A stretch of DNA of 33,755 bases from Pseudomonadota bacterium (lineage in GTDB: Bacteria; Pseudomonadota; Alphaproteobacteria; Acetobacterales; Acetobacteraceae): positions 1-33,755 of the forward strand of contig JAKBCO010000004.1 of NCBI GenBank assembly GCA_021807785.1. The letters are read 5' to 3'. Each line of letters opens with the position of its first letter. Positions within the stretch are counted from its first letter, which is position 1. The notes below the pieces were generated by a model, which worked only from the letters and a program-made list of their open reading frames with translations, was not told the origin of the DNA and did not search any database. The position numbers and the translations under genes are program-made. This document shows, in pieces, positions 8,046 to 16,805 of this stretch.

Positions 8046-11000
8046 ATGGCCATACGCGCCACCATGGACGGCAACACCGCGGTCGCCCATGTCGCCTACC
8101 GGGTGAACGAGGTCTGCGCGATCTTCCCCATCACGCCCTCGTCCACCATGGCCGAGCTGGCCGACGAATGGGCCGCCGAAGGGGTGCGCAATCTCTGGGG
8201 CGGCGTGACCGTGGTGCAGGAGATGCAAAGCGAGGGCGGCGCCGCGGGCGCGGTGCATGGCGCGCTGCAATCGGGCGCGCTGACCACCACCTTCACCGCC
8301 TCCCAGGGCCTGCTGCTGATGCTGCCCAACATGTTCAAGATCGCGGGCGAACTGACGCCGACGGTGTTCCATGTCGCGGCACGCGCGGTGGCGACCCAGG
8401 CGCTGTCCATTTTCGGCGATCATTCCGACGTGATGGCGGTGCGCGCCGCCGGCTTCGCCCAGCTCTGCTCGGCCTCGGTGCAGGAGGCGCACGATCTGGC
8501 GCTGATCGCGCAGGCCGCCACCCTGGCCGGGCGGCTGCCGGTGCTGCATTTCTTCGACGGGTTCCGCACCTCGCACGAGTTGAACACGCTCGATCTGATC
8601 GACGACGCCACCTTGCGGGCGATGATCGACGAGCGGCTGGTGCGCGCGCACCGCGCCCGCGCGCTCGACCCCGAGCACCCGGTGGTGCGCGGCACGGCGC
8701 ATAACCCGGACACGTTCTTCCAGGCGCGCGAGACCGCCAACCCGTTCTATGCCGCGATGGGCGGGCATGTGCGCGCGGCGATGGATCGCTTCGCGGCGCT
8801 GACCGGGCGGCGCTACGGCCTGGTGCAGTACGACGGCGCGGCGGATGCGGACCGGGTCATCGTGGTCATGGGCAGCGCCGCCGAGACGGCGCGCGCCACC
8901 GCCGCAGCACTCGGCGATCAGCGCCTGGGCGTGCTGCAGCTGCGCCTGTTCCGCCCGTTCCCGACCGAGGACTTCCTGGCCGCGCTGCCGCGAAGCACGA
9001 CGCGCATCGCGGTGCTGGAACGCACCAAGGAGCCGGGTGCGCCGGGCGAGCCGCTCTATCAGGACGTGATCGCCACCCTGGCACAGGCTCATGCGGCCGG
9101 GGACATCGCCGCCATGCCGCGCGTCGCCGGCGGGCGCTTCGGGCTGTCGTCGAAGGATTTCACTCCGGCGATGGCCAAGGCAGTGTTCGATCACCTGGCC
9201 CAGGCGGCGCCGCGCCACGGCTTCACGGTGGGCATCGAGGACGACGTCTCCCACACCAGCCTGAAGGTCGATCCGGAGTTCACGATCGAGCCGGACGACG
9301 AGGTGCGCGCGATCTTCCTTGGCCTCGGCGCCGACGGCACGGTGGGCGCCAACAAGAACAGCGTGAAGATCATCGCCGAGGATGCCGGGCGCTACGCGCA
9401 GGGTTATTTCGTTTATGATTCGCACAAATCCGGCGCCGAGACCGTGTCCCATCTGCGCTTCGGGCCGCGCCCGATCCACGCGCCCTATCTGATCGAGCGG
9501 GCCAATTTCCTCGCCTGCCACCATTGGGGCTTCGTCGGCCGGCGCGACGTCCTGCGTTCCGCCGCGCCCGGCGCCACGGTGCTGCTGAACAGCCCGCACG
9601 GGCCGGCGGAGGTCTGGGACCGGCTGCCCCGCGCGGCGCAGGAGCGTATCCTGGCGCTCGGGCTGCGCCTGTTCGTGATCGACGCCTCGCGCACCGCGCA
9701 GGAGGTGGGGTTGCGCGGGCGCACCAACACCATCCTGCAGACCTGCTTCTTCGCCATCGCCGGCGTGCTGGGGCGCGAGGCGGCGATCGAGCGCATCAAG
9801 GCGGCGATCCGCAAGACCTACGCCGCCAAGGGCGAGGCGGTGGTGCAGGCGAATTTCCAGGCGGTGGACGGCACCCTGGCGCGGCTCGCCGAGGTGCCGA
9901 TCCCCGCCGCCGCCACCGCGAACTGGGACCGCCCGCCGCCGGTGCCGGCGGATGCGCCGGAATTCGTCCGCCGCGTCACGGCGGCGATGCTGGACGGGCG
10001 CGGCGACGCGATCCCGGTCGGCGCGCTGCCGGTGGACGGCACCTTCCCGCCCGGCACCGCCGCCTACGAGAAGCGCGACATCGCCGAGGAGGTGCCGGTC
10101 TGGGACGCCGAGGCCTGCGTGCAATGCGGCCAGTGCGGCTTCGTCTGCCCGCACGGCGTGATCCGCGGCAAATACTACGACGCGGCGCGGCTGGCGGGCG
10201 CACCCGCAGGGTTCCGCTCCGCCCCCATCAACGCGCGCGGCTTTCCCGACGTCGCCTTCACCTTGCAGCTCTATCTGGAGGACTGCACCGGCTGCGGGCT
10301 TTGCGTCGAGGCCTGCCCGACGCCGAGCCTGGCCGATCCGGCGCGCAAGGCGATCGACCTCGCGCCCAAGGGCGACCGCGCGCACGCCGAACGCCCGCGC
10401 ATCGCCTTCTTCGAGGGCCTGCCGGTGAACGACCGCGCGCGGGTGGATTTCGCCACCGTGCGCGGCGTGCAGTTCCTGGAGCCGCTGTTCGCCTTCTCCG
10501 GCGCCTGCGCCGGCTGCGGCGAGACGCCCTATCTGAAACTGCTGTCGCAGCTGTTCGGCGATCGGATGATGGTGGCCAACGCCACCGGCTGCGCCTCGAT
10601 CTATGGCGGCAACCTGCCGGTCACGCCCTGGAGCCAAAACGCCGAGGGGCGCGGCCCGGCCTGGTCCAACTCGCTGTTCGAGGACAACGCCGAATTCGGC
10701 CTCGGCTTCCGCCTGGCCGCCGATCAGCATCTCGACCTGGCGCGCCGTCTGGCCGAGCGTCTGGCCCCGCGCCTCGGCGCCGAGCTGGTGGCGGAGACGC
10801 TGGCCGCGCCGCAGCGGCGGGAGTCCGAAATCCGCGCCCAGCGCGCGCGGCTGGCCGAGCTGACCCGTCGCGCCGCGGCGCTGGACGCGGAGGAAGGGCG
10901 CGAATTCCTCTCGGTCGCCGACCATCTGATCCGGCGCAGCGTCTGGATCGTCGGCGGCGACGGCTGGGCCTACGATATCGGCTATGGCGGGCTGGATCAT

Positions 11001-11615
11001 GTGCTGGCCAGCGGACGCGACGTGAACCTGCTGGTGCTGGACACCGAGGTCTATTCCAACACCGGCGGGCAGTCCTCCAAGGCGACGCCGCTCGGCGCGA
11101 TCGCCAAGTTCGCCGCCGCCGGCAAGCGCACGGCGCGCAAGGACCTGGCGCTGCAAGCCATCGCCTACGGCAATGTCTATGTCGCGCAGGTGGCGATGGG
11201 CGCCAATCCGCAACAGACCCTGATCGCCTTCCGCGAGGCCGAGGCCTATCCCGGCCCGTCGCTGATCCTGGCTTATTCGCATTGCATCGCGCATGGCTAC
11301 GATCTGCGCCACGGGCTGCGCCAGCAGGATCTGGCCGTGGCCTGCGGCTACTGGCCGCTGTTCCGCTACAATCCGGCGATGCGCGGCGTGGGGGAAAATC
11401 CGTTCCGGCTGGATTCGCCGCGGCCGACGATCCCGTTCCGCGACTATGCGTATCGGGAGACCCGATACCGCGCGTTAGCGGACACCCGCCCCGAGGAGGC
11501 GGCGCAATTGCTGGCCGCGGCGCAGGTGGCGGTGACCGAGAAATACCGCAGCTACGAGGACATGTCGGGCTGGCAGGCGACACGCTTCCACCCGCCGGTT
11601 CCGGCAGCGGGATAG
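8046..11615 (+). CDS. nifJ: Pyruvate:ferredoxin (flavodoxin) oxidoreductase, full-length single-chain type
   Basis: 1189 aa: MDGNTAVAHVAYRVNEVCAIFPITPSSTMAELADEWA; two ferredoxin motifs (ACVQCGQCGFVCPHGVIR, DCTGCGLCVEACP); SGACAGCGETPYLKLLSQLFGDRMMVANATGCASIYGG; TPP motif GDGWAYDIGYGGLDHVLASG; YSNTGGQSSKATPLGA. Confidence 0.96.
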   Translation: MAIRATMDGNTAVAHVAYRVNEVCAIFPITPSSTMAELADEWAAEGVRNLWGGVTVVQEMQSEGGAAGAVHGALQSGALTTTFTASQGLLLMLPNMFKIAGELTPTVFHVAARAVATQALSIFGDHSDVMAVRAAGFAQLCSASVQEAHDLALIAQAATLAGRLPVLHFFDGFRTSHELNTLDLIDDATLRAMIDERLVRAHRARALDPEHPVVRGTAHNPDTFFQARETANPFYAAMGGHVRAAMDRFAALTGRRYGLVQYDGAADADRVIVVMGSAAETARATAAALGDQRLGVLQLRLFRPFPTEDFLAALPRSTTRIAVLERTKEPGAPGEPLYQDVIATLAQAHAAGDIAAMPRVAGGRFGLSSKDFTPAMAKAVFDHLAQAAPRHGFTVGIEDDVSHTSLKVDPEFTIEPDDEVRAIFLGLGADGTVGANKNSVKIIAEDAGRYAQGYFVYDSHKSGAETVSHLRFGPRPIHAPYLIERANFLACHHWGFVGRRDVLRSAAPGATVLLNSPHGPAEVWDRLPRAAQERILALGLRLFVIDASRTAQEVGLRGRTNTILQTCFFAIAGVLGREAAIERIKAAIRKTYAAKGEAVVQANFQAVDGTLARLAEVPIPAAATANWDRPPPVPADAPEFVRRVTAAMLDGRGDAIPVGALPVDGTFPPGTAAYEKRDIAEEVPVWDAEACVQCGQCGFVCPHGVIRGKYYDAARLAGAPAGFRSAPINARGFPDVAFTLQLYLEDCTGCGLCVEACPTPSLADPARKAIDLAPKGDRAHAERPRIAFFEGLPVNDRARVDFATVRGVQFLEPLFAFSGACAGCGETPYLKLLSQLFGDRMMVANATGCASIYGGNLPVTPWSQNAEGRGPAWSNSLFEDNAEFGLGFRLAADQHLDLARRLAERLAPRLGAELVAETLAAPQRRESEIRAQRARLAELTRRAAALDAEEGREFLSVADHLIRRSVWIVGGDGWAYDIGYGGLDHVLASGRDVNLLVLDTEVYSNTGGQSSKATPLGAIAKFAAAGKRTARKDLALQAIAYGNVYVAQVAMGANPQQTLIAFREAEAYPGPSLILAYSHCIAHGYDLRHGLRQQDLAVACGYWPLFRYNPAMRGVGENPFRLDSPRPTIPFRDYAYRETRYRALADTRPEEAAQLLAAAQVAVTEKYRSYEDMSGWQATRFHPPVPAAG

Positions 11616-11722
11616 GCGCGCGAGCTTGGCCGGTGTCCCGGACCTGGAGCGGGCCCGCGCCGAGACCGACGAAGCAGAGAACTCCATCCACGCCATGATC
11701 CGATGAATGGCGCAGCGGGGGG

Positions 11723-11749
11723 CATCCCGCCTCCTGTGGTGACGGGATG
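11723..11749 (+). terminator. Weak terminator-like hairpin downstream of nifJ
   Basis: CATCCCG-N13-CGGGATG, 7-bp stem; no T-tract, so classification is tentative. Confidence 0.25.
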
Positions 11750-12102
11750 GGCTTCGGGGTCGGATGCCGACGAATTGCCGGCTCCGCAATCGACAGATTC
11801 GGCCGGAGAGGGGGAAGATTCGATCAGCGTTCTCGTGGGCAAAGCCGCGCGTCTTGCTCTTGCCGCGCCGATGCCGGTGACCGCCGGGCCGTCGGACAGC
11901 GGCCGGTGCCGCAGTGGAAGGAACGCTTGGTCAGGGTCGGCCCATCCAACCGCGCCATCCTGCCGCTCGATCGGGCCCTCAGGGTCATCGCTTCCAAGGA
12001 CCTCGTCCGGGCGATCCGATAGCCGCGCCGCGTCACCGGGGCGCGGGAGGTCGGGCTCAGGGCAGGTGAACGATGGCACCTTGAGCGAGGCAACCCATTC
12101 GG

Positions 12103-12132
12103 TTGGGGTTGGGACAACTTTGTCAACAAAAT
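12103..12132 (+). promoter_or_regulatory. Possible sigma70-like promoter for minCDE, overlapping a small inverted repeat
   Basis: AT-rich patch GGTTGGGACAACTTTGTCAACAAAATC in a GC-rich gap: TTGGGG - 18 nt - CAAAAT, with TTTGT-CA-ACAAA dyad at 12119-12130. Confidence 0.3.
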
Positions 12133-12196
12133 CTTGTGTCGGCGCACCCCCGAATCGCGTTGACCGCCGGCCCGGCCGCCGTTACCCCTTTCCGCC

Positions 12197-12931
12197 GTGT
12201 CCAGCACCGCCCCCATGATGATGCTTCGAGTCCGCGGCCGGTCCTTCATGGCCCTGGTCCTGGCGCCCGAACCGCCGCTGGCGGGCTGGCTCGGCGCGCT
12301 CGACGCGCAGATCACCCGCGCCCCCGGCTTTTTCGATGGCCGCCCGGTGCTGATCGACCTCGGCGCCCTGCCGCCCGAGCAGCCCGACGTGGCCGGCCTG
12401 CTGCAATCCCTGGCCGATCGCGGCATCCGCATCATCGGCACCGAGGGTGCCCATAAATCCTGGGCCGGCGTGGCCCGCTGGGGCGGCAGCCTCGGCCCGC
12501 CGCCGCCGCCCGGCGCCGCTCCGGCGCGGGGCGGGCGGACGGTAGAAATCGCCGATGCCCCGAAACCGGCCGCCCCCCTGCCCGACGCCGCTCCGGCGGC
12601 CGCGCCCGCCCTGCTGATCGATCGCGCGGTCCGCTCCGGCCAGCAGATCGTTCACGAAGCCGGCGATGTCACCGTGCTGGGCGCGGTGGCCTGGGGGGCG
12701 GAGATCATCGCCGGCGGGTCCATCCACGTCTATGGTGCCCTGCGCGGCCGGGCGATCGCGGGACTCGGCGGCAACCGCGCCGCGCGCATCTTCTGCCGCC
12801 GGCTGGACGCGGAGCTGCTGGCGATCGACGGGGTCTATCGCACCGCCGAGGATCTCGATCCCGCCCTGGCCGGCCGCCCCGCGCAGGCCTGGCTCGAGGC
12901 CGAGTCGATGCTGCTCGGTCCGCTCGACTGA
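12197..12931 (+). CDS. minC: Septum site-determining protein MinC
   Basis: C-terminal DVTVLGAVAWGAEIIAGGSIHVYGALRGRAIAGLGGNRAARIFCRRLDAELLAIDGVYR is diagnostic of MinC; immediately upstream of minD. GTG start at 12197 or ATG at 12215. Confidence 0.94.
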   Translation: MSSTAPMMMLRVRGRSFMALVLAPEPPLAGWLGALDAQITRAPGFFDGRPVLIDLGALPPEQPDVAGLLQSLADRGIRIIGTEGAHKSWAGVARWGGSLGPPPPPGAAPARGGRTVEIADAPKPAAPLPDAAPAAAPALLIDRAVRSGQQIVHEAGDVTVLGAVAWGAEIIAGGSIHVYGALRGRAIAGLGGNRAARIFCRRLDAELLAIDGVYRTAEDLDPALAGRPAQAWLEAESMLLGPLD

Positions 12932-12955
12932 ACGATTGGGAAAGGAAACGACGCG

Positions 12956-13777
12956 ATGGCACAGGTGGTGGTGGTCACCTCGGGCAAGGGAGGGGTCGGC
13001 AAGACCACCTCCACCGCTTCCCTTGGCGCCGCGCTCGCCCAGAGCGGGGAGAATGTGGTGGTGGTCGATTTCGACGTCGGCCTGCGCAACCTCGACCTGG
13101 TGATGGGCGCCGAACGGCGGGTGGTGTTCGACCTGGTCAACGTGGTGCAGGGTGACGCCAAGCTGGCGCAGGCGCTGATCCGCGACAAGCGGCTCGAGAA
13201 CCTGTCCCTGCTGCCGGCCTCGCAGACCCGCGACAAGGACGCGCTCACCTCGGAAGGGGTCGAGCGGATCATCGGCGAACTGCGGGAGAGATTCGACTGG
13301 ATCCTGTGCGACAGCCCGGCCGGAATCGAGCGCGGCGCGACGCTTGCCATGCGCCACGCCGATCAGGCGGTGGTGGTGACCAACGCCGAAGTCTCCTCGG
13401 TGCGGGATTCCGACCGCATCATCGGCCTGCTCGATTCCAAGACCGAGAAGGCCGAGAAGGGCGGGCGCATCGACAAGCATCTGTTGCTCACCCGCTACGA
13501 CGCCGCCCGCGCCAGCCGCGGCGAGATGCTGAAGGTGGACGACGTGCTGGAAATCCTGTCGATCCCGCTGCTGGGGATCATCCCGGAAAGCCAGGACGTG
13601 CTGCGCGCCTCCAACCTCGGCGCGCCGGTGACCCTGGCCAGCCCCAACTCGGCGCCGGCGCGGGCCTATATCGAAGCCGCCCGCCGCCTCAAGGGCGAGC
13701 AGATCCAGATCATCCTGCCCGCGGCCGAGCCGCGCGGCTTCCTCGGCAAGCTGTTCGGACGGAGGGCGGTGGCGTGA
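12956..13777 (+). CDS. minD: Septum site-determining protein MinD (ATPase)
   Basis: [63 protein letters not shown]; deviant Walker A and C-terminal amphipathic [10 protein letters not shown]. Confidence 0.97.
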   Translation: MAQVVVVTSGKGGVGKTTSTASLGAALAQSGENVVVVDFDVGLRNLDLVMGAERRVVFDLVNVVQGDAKLAQALIRDKRLENLSLLPASQTRDKDALTSEGVERIIGELRERFDWILCDSPAGIERGATLAMRHADQAVVVTNAEVSSVRDSDRIIGLLDSKTEKAEKGGRIDKHLLLTRYDAARASRGEMLKVDDVLEILSIPLLGIIPESQDVLRASNLGAPVTLASPNSAPARAYIEAARRLKGEQIQIILPAAEPRGFLGKLFGRRAVA

Positions 13778-14058
13778 ACCTGCTGACGCTGTTTCGCCGG
13801 CGCCCGTCCGCACCCGTCGCGCGGGAGCGCCTGCAGGTGCTGCTGGCGCATGACCGCGGCGTCGTCGGCGGCTCCGACCTGATCGCGGTCCTGCAGGAGG
13901 AGATCCTGGCGGTCATCGCCAAGCACGTCGCGCTGGACCGCGACAAGGTGCAGATCAAGCTCGATCGTGGCGATCCGGTCTCCACCCTCGAGATCGACGT
14001 GGAAGTGCCGAGCCTCGCGCGCCCGCGGGAACGCGGACTGGCCACCGCCCGGCCGTGA
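13774..14058 (+). CDS. minE: Cell division topological specificity factor MinE
   Basis: GTG start overlaps minD stop (GTGA). [79 protein letters not shown]. Confidence 0.95.
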   Translation: MNLLTLFRRRPSAPVARERLQVLLAHDRGVVGGSDLIAVLQEEILAVIAKHVALDRDKVQIKLDRGDPVSTLEIDVEVPSLARPRERGLATARP

Positions 14059-14504
14059 ACACCCCGTCTGAGACCCGGCCGCCGCCCGGCACCCGCGCCG
14101 GCTATCGCTGGTTCCACGAGATCACCACCCGCTGGATGGACAACGACGTCTTCCGGCACGTGAACAACGTGAACTACTTCTCGTTCTTCGACACCGCGGT
14201 GACCTATTTCGAGATGTCGCGCGGGGTGGTCGATCTGCTGGACGGGGCGGTGCATTGCGTGGTGGCGGAAGTGGCCTGCCGCTATCATAGCTCGGTGGCC
14301 TGGCCGGACCGGGTCAGCGTGGGGGTGCGGGTGGCGCGGCTCGGCGGCAGTTCGGTGCGCTACGAGCTCGGCGTCTTCCGCAACGACGAGGACGTGGCCG
14401 CCGCCGAGGGCCATTTCGTGCATGTGTTCGTGACCCGCGGGGAGCAGCGGCCGACGCCGATCCCGCCGGCGTCACGGGAGATTCTGCAAGCCATCGCGGT
14501 CTGA
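14055..14504 (+). CDS. 4HBT hot-dog fold acyl-CoA thioesterase
   Basis: [37 protein letters not shown], typical YbgC/FadM-type thioesterase motif. GTG start overlaps minE stop (GTGA). Confidence 0.9.
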   Translation: MNTPSETRPPPGTRAGYRWFHEITTRWMDNDVFRHVNNVNYFSFFDTAVTYFEMSRGVVDLLDGAVHCVVAEVACRYHSSVAWPDRVSVGVRVARLGGSSVRYELGVFRNDEDVAAAEGHFVHVFVTRGEQRPTPIPPASREILQAIAV

Positions 14505-14527
14505 GCCGCGTCACGGAGGGAACCGAC

Positions 14528-15310
14528 ATGGATCTGGGCATCAGGGGCCGCAAGGCCATCGTTTGCGCGGCCAGCAAGGGGCTGGGGCGGGCCTGCGCGT
14601 TGTCGCTGGCGCGGGAAGGGGTGGACCTGGTCATCACCGCCCGCGGCGCCGAGGCGCTGGAGGCAACGGCGGCCGAGATCCGCGCCGCCACCGGGGTCGC
14701 GGTGACCGCGGTCCCCGGCGACATCGCCACCGAGGCCGGCCGCGCCGCCGCCCTGGCGGCCTGCCCCGCGCCCGACATCCTGGTGAACAACGCCGGCGGC
14801 CCACCGCCCGGCGATTTCCGCGACTGGGGGCGGGATGACTGGATCAAGGCGGTGGACGCCAACATGCTGGCCCCGATCTTCCTCATCAAGGCGGTGGTGG
14901 ACGGCATGATCGGCCGCAGGTTCGGGCGGATCGTGAACATCACCTCCGCCTCGGTGAAATCGCCGATCCCGCAGCTCGGCATGAGCAACGGCGCCCGCGC
15001 CGGGCTCACCGGCTTCGTGGCCGGCCTCGCCCGCCAGGTGGCGAAGCACAACGTCACCATCAACAACCTGCTGCCCGGCCCGTTCCTGACCGACCGGCTG
15101 CGCAGCGGCGCGGCCTTCGCGGCGCAGAAATCCGGCCGCCCGGTGGACGAGGTGCTGGCCGAGCGCGGCAAGGAGAACCCCACCGGCCGTGTCGGCGACC
15201 CCGCCGAGTTCGGCGAGGCCTGCGCGTTCCTCTGCGCCGCAAGCTCGGGCTTCATCGTCGGGCATAATCTGCTGCTGGACGGGGGAGCCTTTAACTCCTC
15301 GATTGCGTAG
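14528..15310 (+). CDS. SDR family oxidoreductase
   Basis: MDLGIRGRKAIVCAASKGLGRACALSLAREGVDLVITARG; DILVNNAGGPPPGDF; C-terminal SGFIVGHNLLLDGG. Confidence 0.93.
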   Translation: MDLGIRGRKAIVCAASKGLGRACALSLAREGVDLVITARGAEALEATAAEIRAATGVAVTAVPGDIATEAGRAAALAACPAPDILVNNAGGPPPGDFRDWGRDDWIKAVDANMLAPIFLIKAVVDGMIGRRFGRIVNITSASVKSPIPQLGMSNGARAGLTGFVAGLARQVAKHNVTINNLLPGPFLTDRLRSGAAFAAQKSGRPVDEVLAERGKENPTGRVGDPAEFGEACAFLCAASSGFIVGHNLLLDGGAFNSSIA

Positions 15311-15336
15311 CCACCGCCCTCCACCGGGTGTAGGAT

Positions 15337-15783
15337 GTGAAGGTCATGCCCGGTCCGGATCAGGATTTCGCGCTTTGGACCCGCGCGCAGGCCCAGGCCC
15401 TGCGCGCGGCGGCGCGGGTGGGCAATAATCTGCCGATCGACTGGGAGAACGTCGCCGAGGAGATTGAGGATTTGGGCCGATCGGAACGCCGTGAGCTGGC
15501 CAGCCGCATCGGCACCATCCTTGAACATCTGCTGAAACTGACCGCCTCCCCGGCGCAGGCACCTCGCGGCGGGTGGGAAGCGACGGTGCTGCGCGAGCGC
15601 GCGCGGGTCGCCGATCTGTTGTCCGAGAGCCCCAGCCTTCGCGCCGAAATCCCGGCTATCATCGATCGCCAGCAGCCGCTCGCGCGGCGGATCGTTGCCC
15701 GCGAATTGGCCGCGCACGGCGAAACATCTGGCGAGCTGCCCCCGCTGGACGCCGCGACGGTGCTGGGTGACTGGCTACCCTGA
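15337..15783 (+). CDS. DUF29 family protein
   Basis: FALWTRAQAQALRAAARVGNNLPIDWENVAEEIEDLGRSERRELASRIGTILEHLLKL, the recognisable DUF29 pattern. Confidence 0.87.
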   Translation: MKVMPGPDQDFALWTRAQAQALRAAARVGNNLPIDWENVAEEIEDLGRSERRELASRIGTILEHLLKLTASPAQAPRGGWEATVLRERARVADLLSESPSLRAEIPAIIDRQQPLARRIVARELAAHGETSGELPPLDAATVLGDWLP

Positions 15784-16797
15784 CGCGATCTCGTCGAGGA
15801 ACCGCCGCAGCGAAGGCGCCCATTTCGCCCCGTCCAACCCCGACGCCATGTGGCCGAAGGCGCTCTCCAGCGCCACGTAGTCCGCCCGCACCCCCGCAGC
15901 CTCCAGCGCCCCCATCACCTCCGGCGCCAGGCTGGGCGGAAACAGCGTGTCGGTCGAGGACAGCACATACATCACCCGCGCCCGGATGGCGCCGAGCCGC
16001 GAGGCGACGTCGTAGCGTCCCATCGCCTTGCGCAGGATCACCAGCGAATTGGCATCGAACTGCTCGGCCCATCCGCGGGCGATGCGGGCCAGCTCGGCCG
16101 CCCGCGGAGCCGGGTCGGGGAAGCGCTCCGCCAGCTTCGCCTCGAGACCGTATCCTTTCAGCGTCTCGATGCGCAGCGCGGTCAGGGTCTCGGCCACCCC
16201 GCCGCGATCGTAATAATCGCCGCCGTTCCAGTTCGGGTCGGCCGCCAGCCGCGCCAGCAGCGGCTCCACCCGCGCCACCGGCGAGCGCAACGCGGTCACC
16301 ACCGGCACGATCCCGCGCATCGCGGTGGGGAAATCCACCGCCCATTGGAACGCCTGGAACCCGCCGTAGGACGGCCCCACCACCGCGATCAGCTCGCGCA
16401 CCCCCAGCGCGTCCAGCAGCTGCTTCTGGGCGGCGACGATGTCGCTCACGGTGAGTTCGGGGAAGCGCGATCCGTAGGGGCGGCCGGTGGCCGGATCGGT
16501 GCTGGCGGCATTGGTGGACCCGAACGAGGAGCCGAGCATGTTCGACGCCACCACGAAGAAGCGGTCGGTGTCGATCGCGCGGCCCGGCCCGACCAGCGCC
16601 GACCACGAACCCTCGGAGGCGCTCTCCTCGCCCTCGATCATGCGCGGGCCGGAGGTGTAGCCGTGGGTGACCAGGATCGCGTTGCGCCCGTCGGCCGCCA
16701 GCCGGCCGCGGGTGAGATAGGCGATCCGCGCCTCCGCCAGCACGCCGCCGAGGCGGAGGCGGAAATCGCGGATGGTGTGGAACTGCATCGGCAGCAT
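15775..16797 (-). CDS. MetX-like alpha/beta hydrolase (homoserine O-acetyltransferase family, divergent)
   Basis: ILVTHGYTSGPRM, nucleophile elbow GPSYGGFQAFQWAVDFP, STDTLFPPSLAPEVM, ESAFGHMASG. Overlaps the convergent DUF29 gene by 9 bp at the stop codons. Confidence 0.85.
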   Translation of the reverse strand: MLPMQFHTIRDFRLRLGGVLAEARIAYLTRGRLAADGRNAILVTHGYTSGPRMIEGEESASEGSWSALVGPGRAIDTDRFFVVASNMLGSSFGSTNAASTDPATGRPYGSRFPELTVSDIVAAQKQLLDALGVRELIAVVGPSYGGFQAFQWAVDFPTAMRGIVPVVTALRSPVARVEPLLARLAADPNWNGGDYYDRGGVAETLTALRIETLKGYGLEAKLAERFPDPAPRAAELARIARGWAEQFDANSLVILRKAMGRYDVASRLGAIRARVMYVLSSTDTLFPPSLAPEVMGALEAAGVRADYVALESAFGHMASGLDGAKWAPSLRRFLDEIASG

Positions 16798-16805
16798 GTC
16801 GCCCC

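Noticed and set aside
7923-11312. 1129-codon minus-strand ORF opposite nifJ
   Set aside because: Same GC-driven shadow-ORF composition; nifJ on the plus strand has full-length conserved motifs.
11703-12218. 171-codon plus-strand ORF between nifJ and minC as a real gene
   Set aside because: Low-complexity Pro/Ser/Arg-rich translation, no RBS, overlaps the minC start; treated as part of the non-coding/decayed gap instead.
12480-12620. GC-rich Pro/Ala stretch in minC as a tandem repeat or frameshift
   Set aside because: It is the variable interdomain linker of MinC; reading frame is continuous on both sides.
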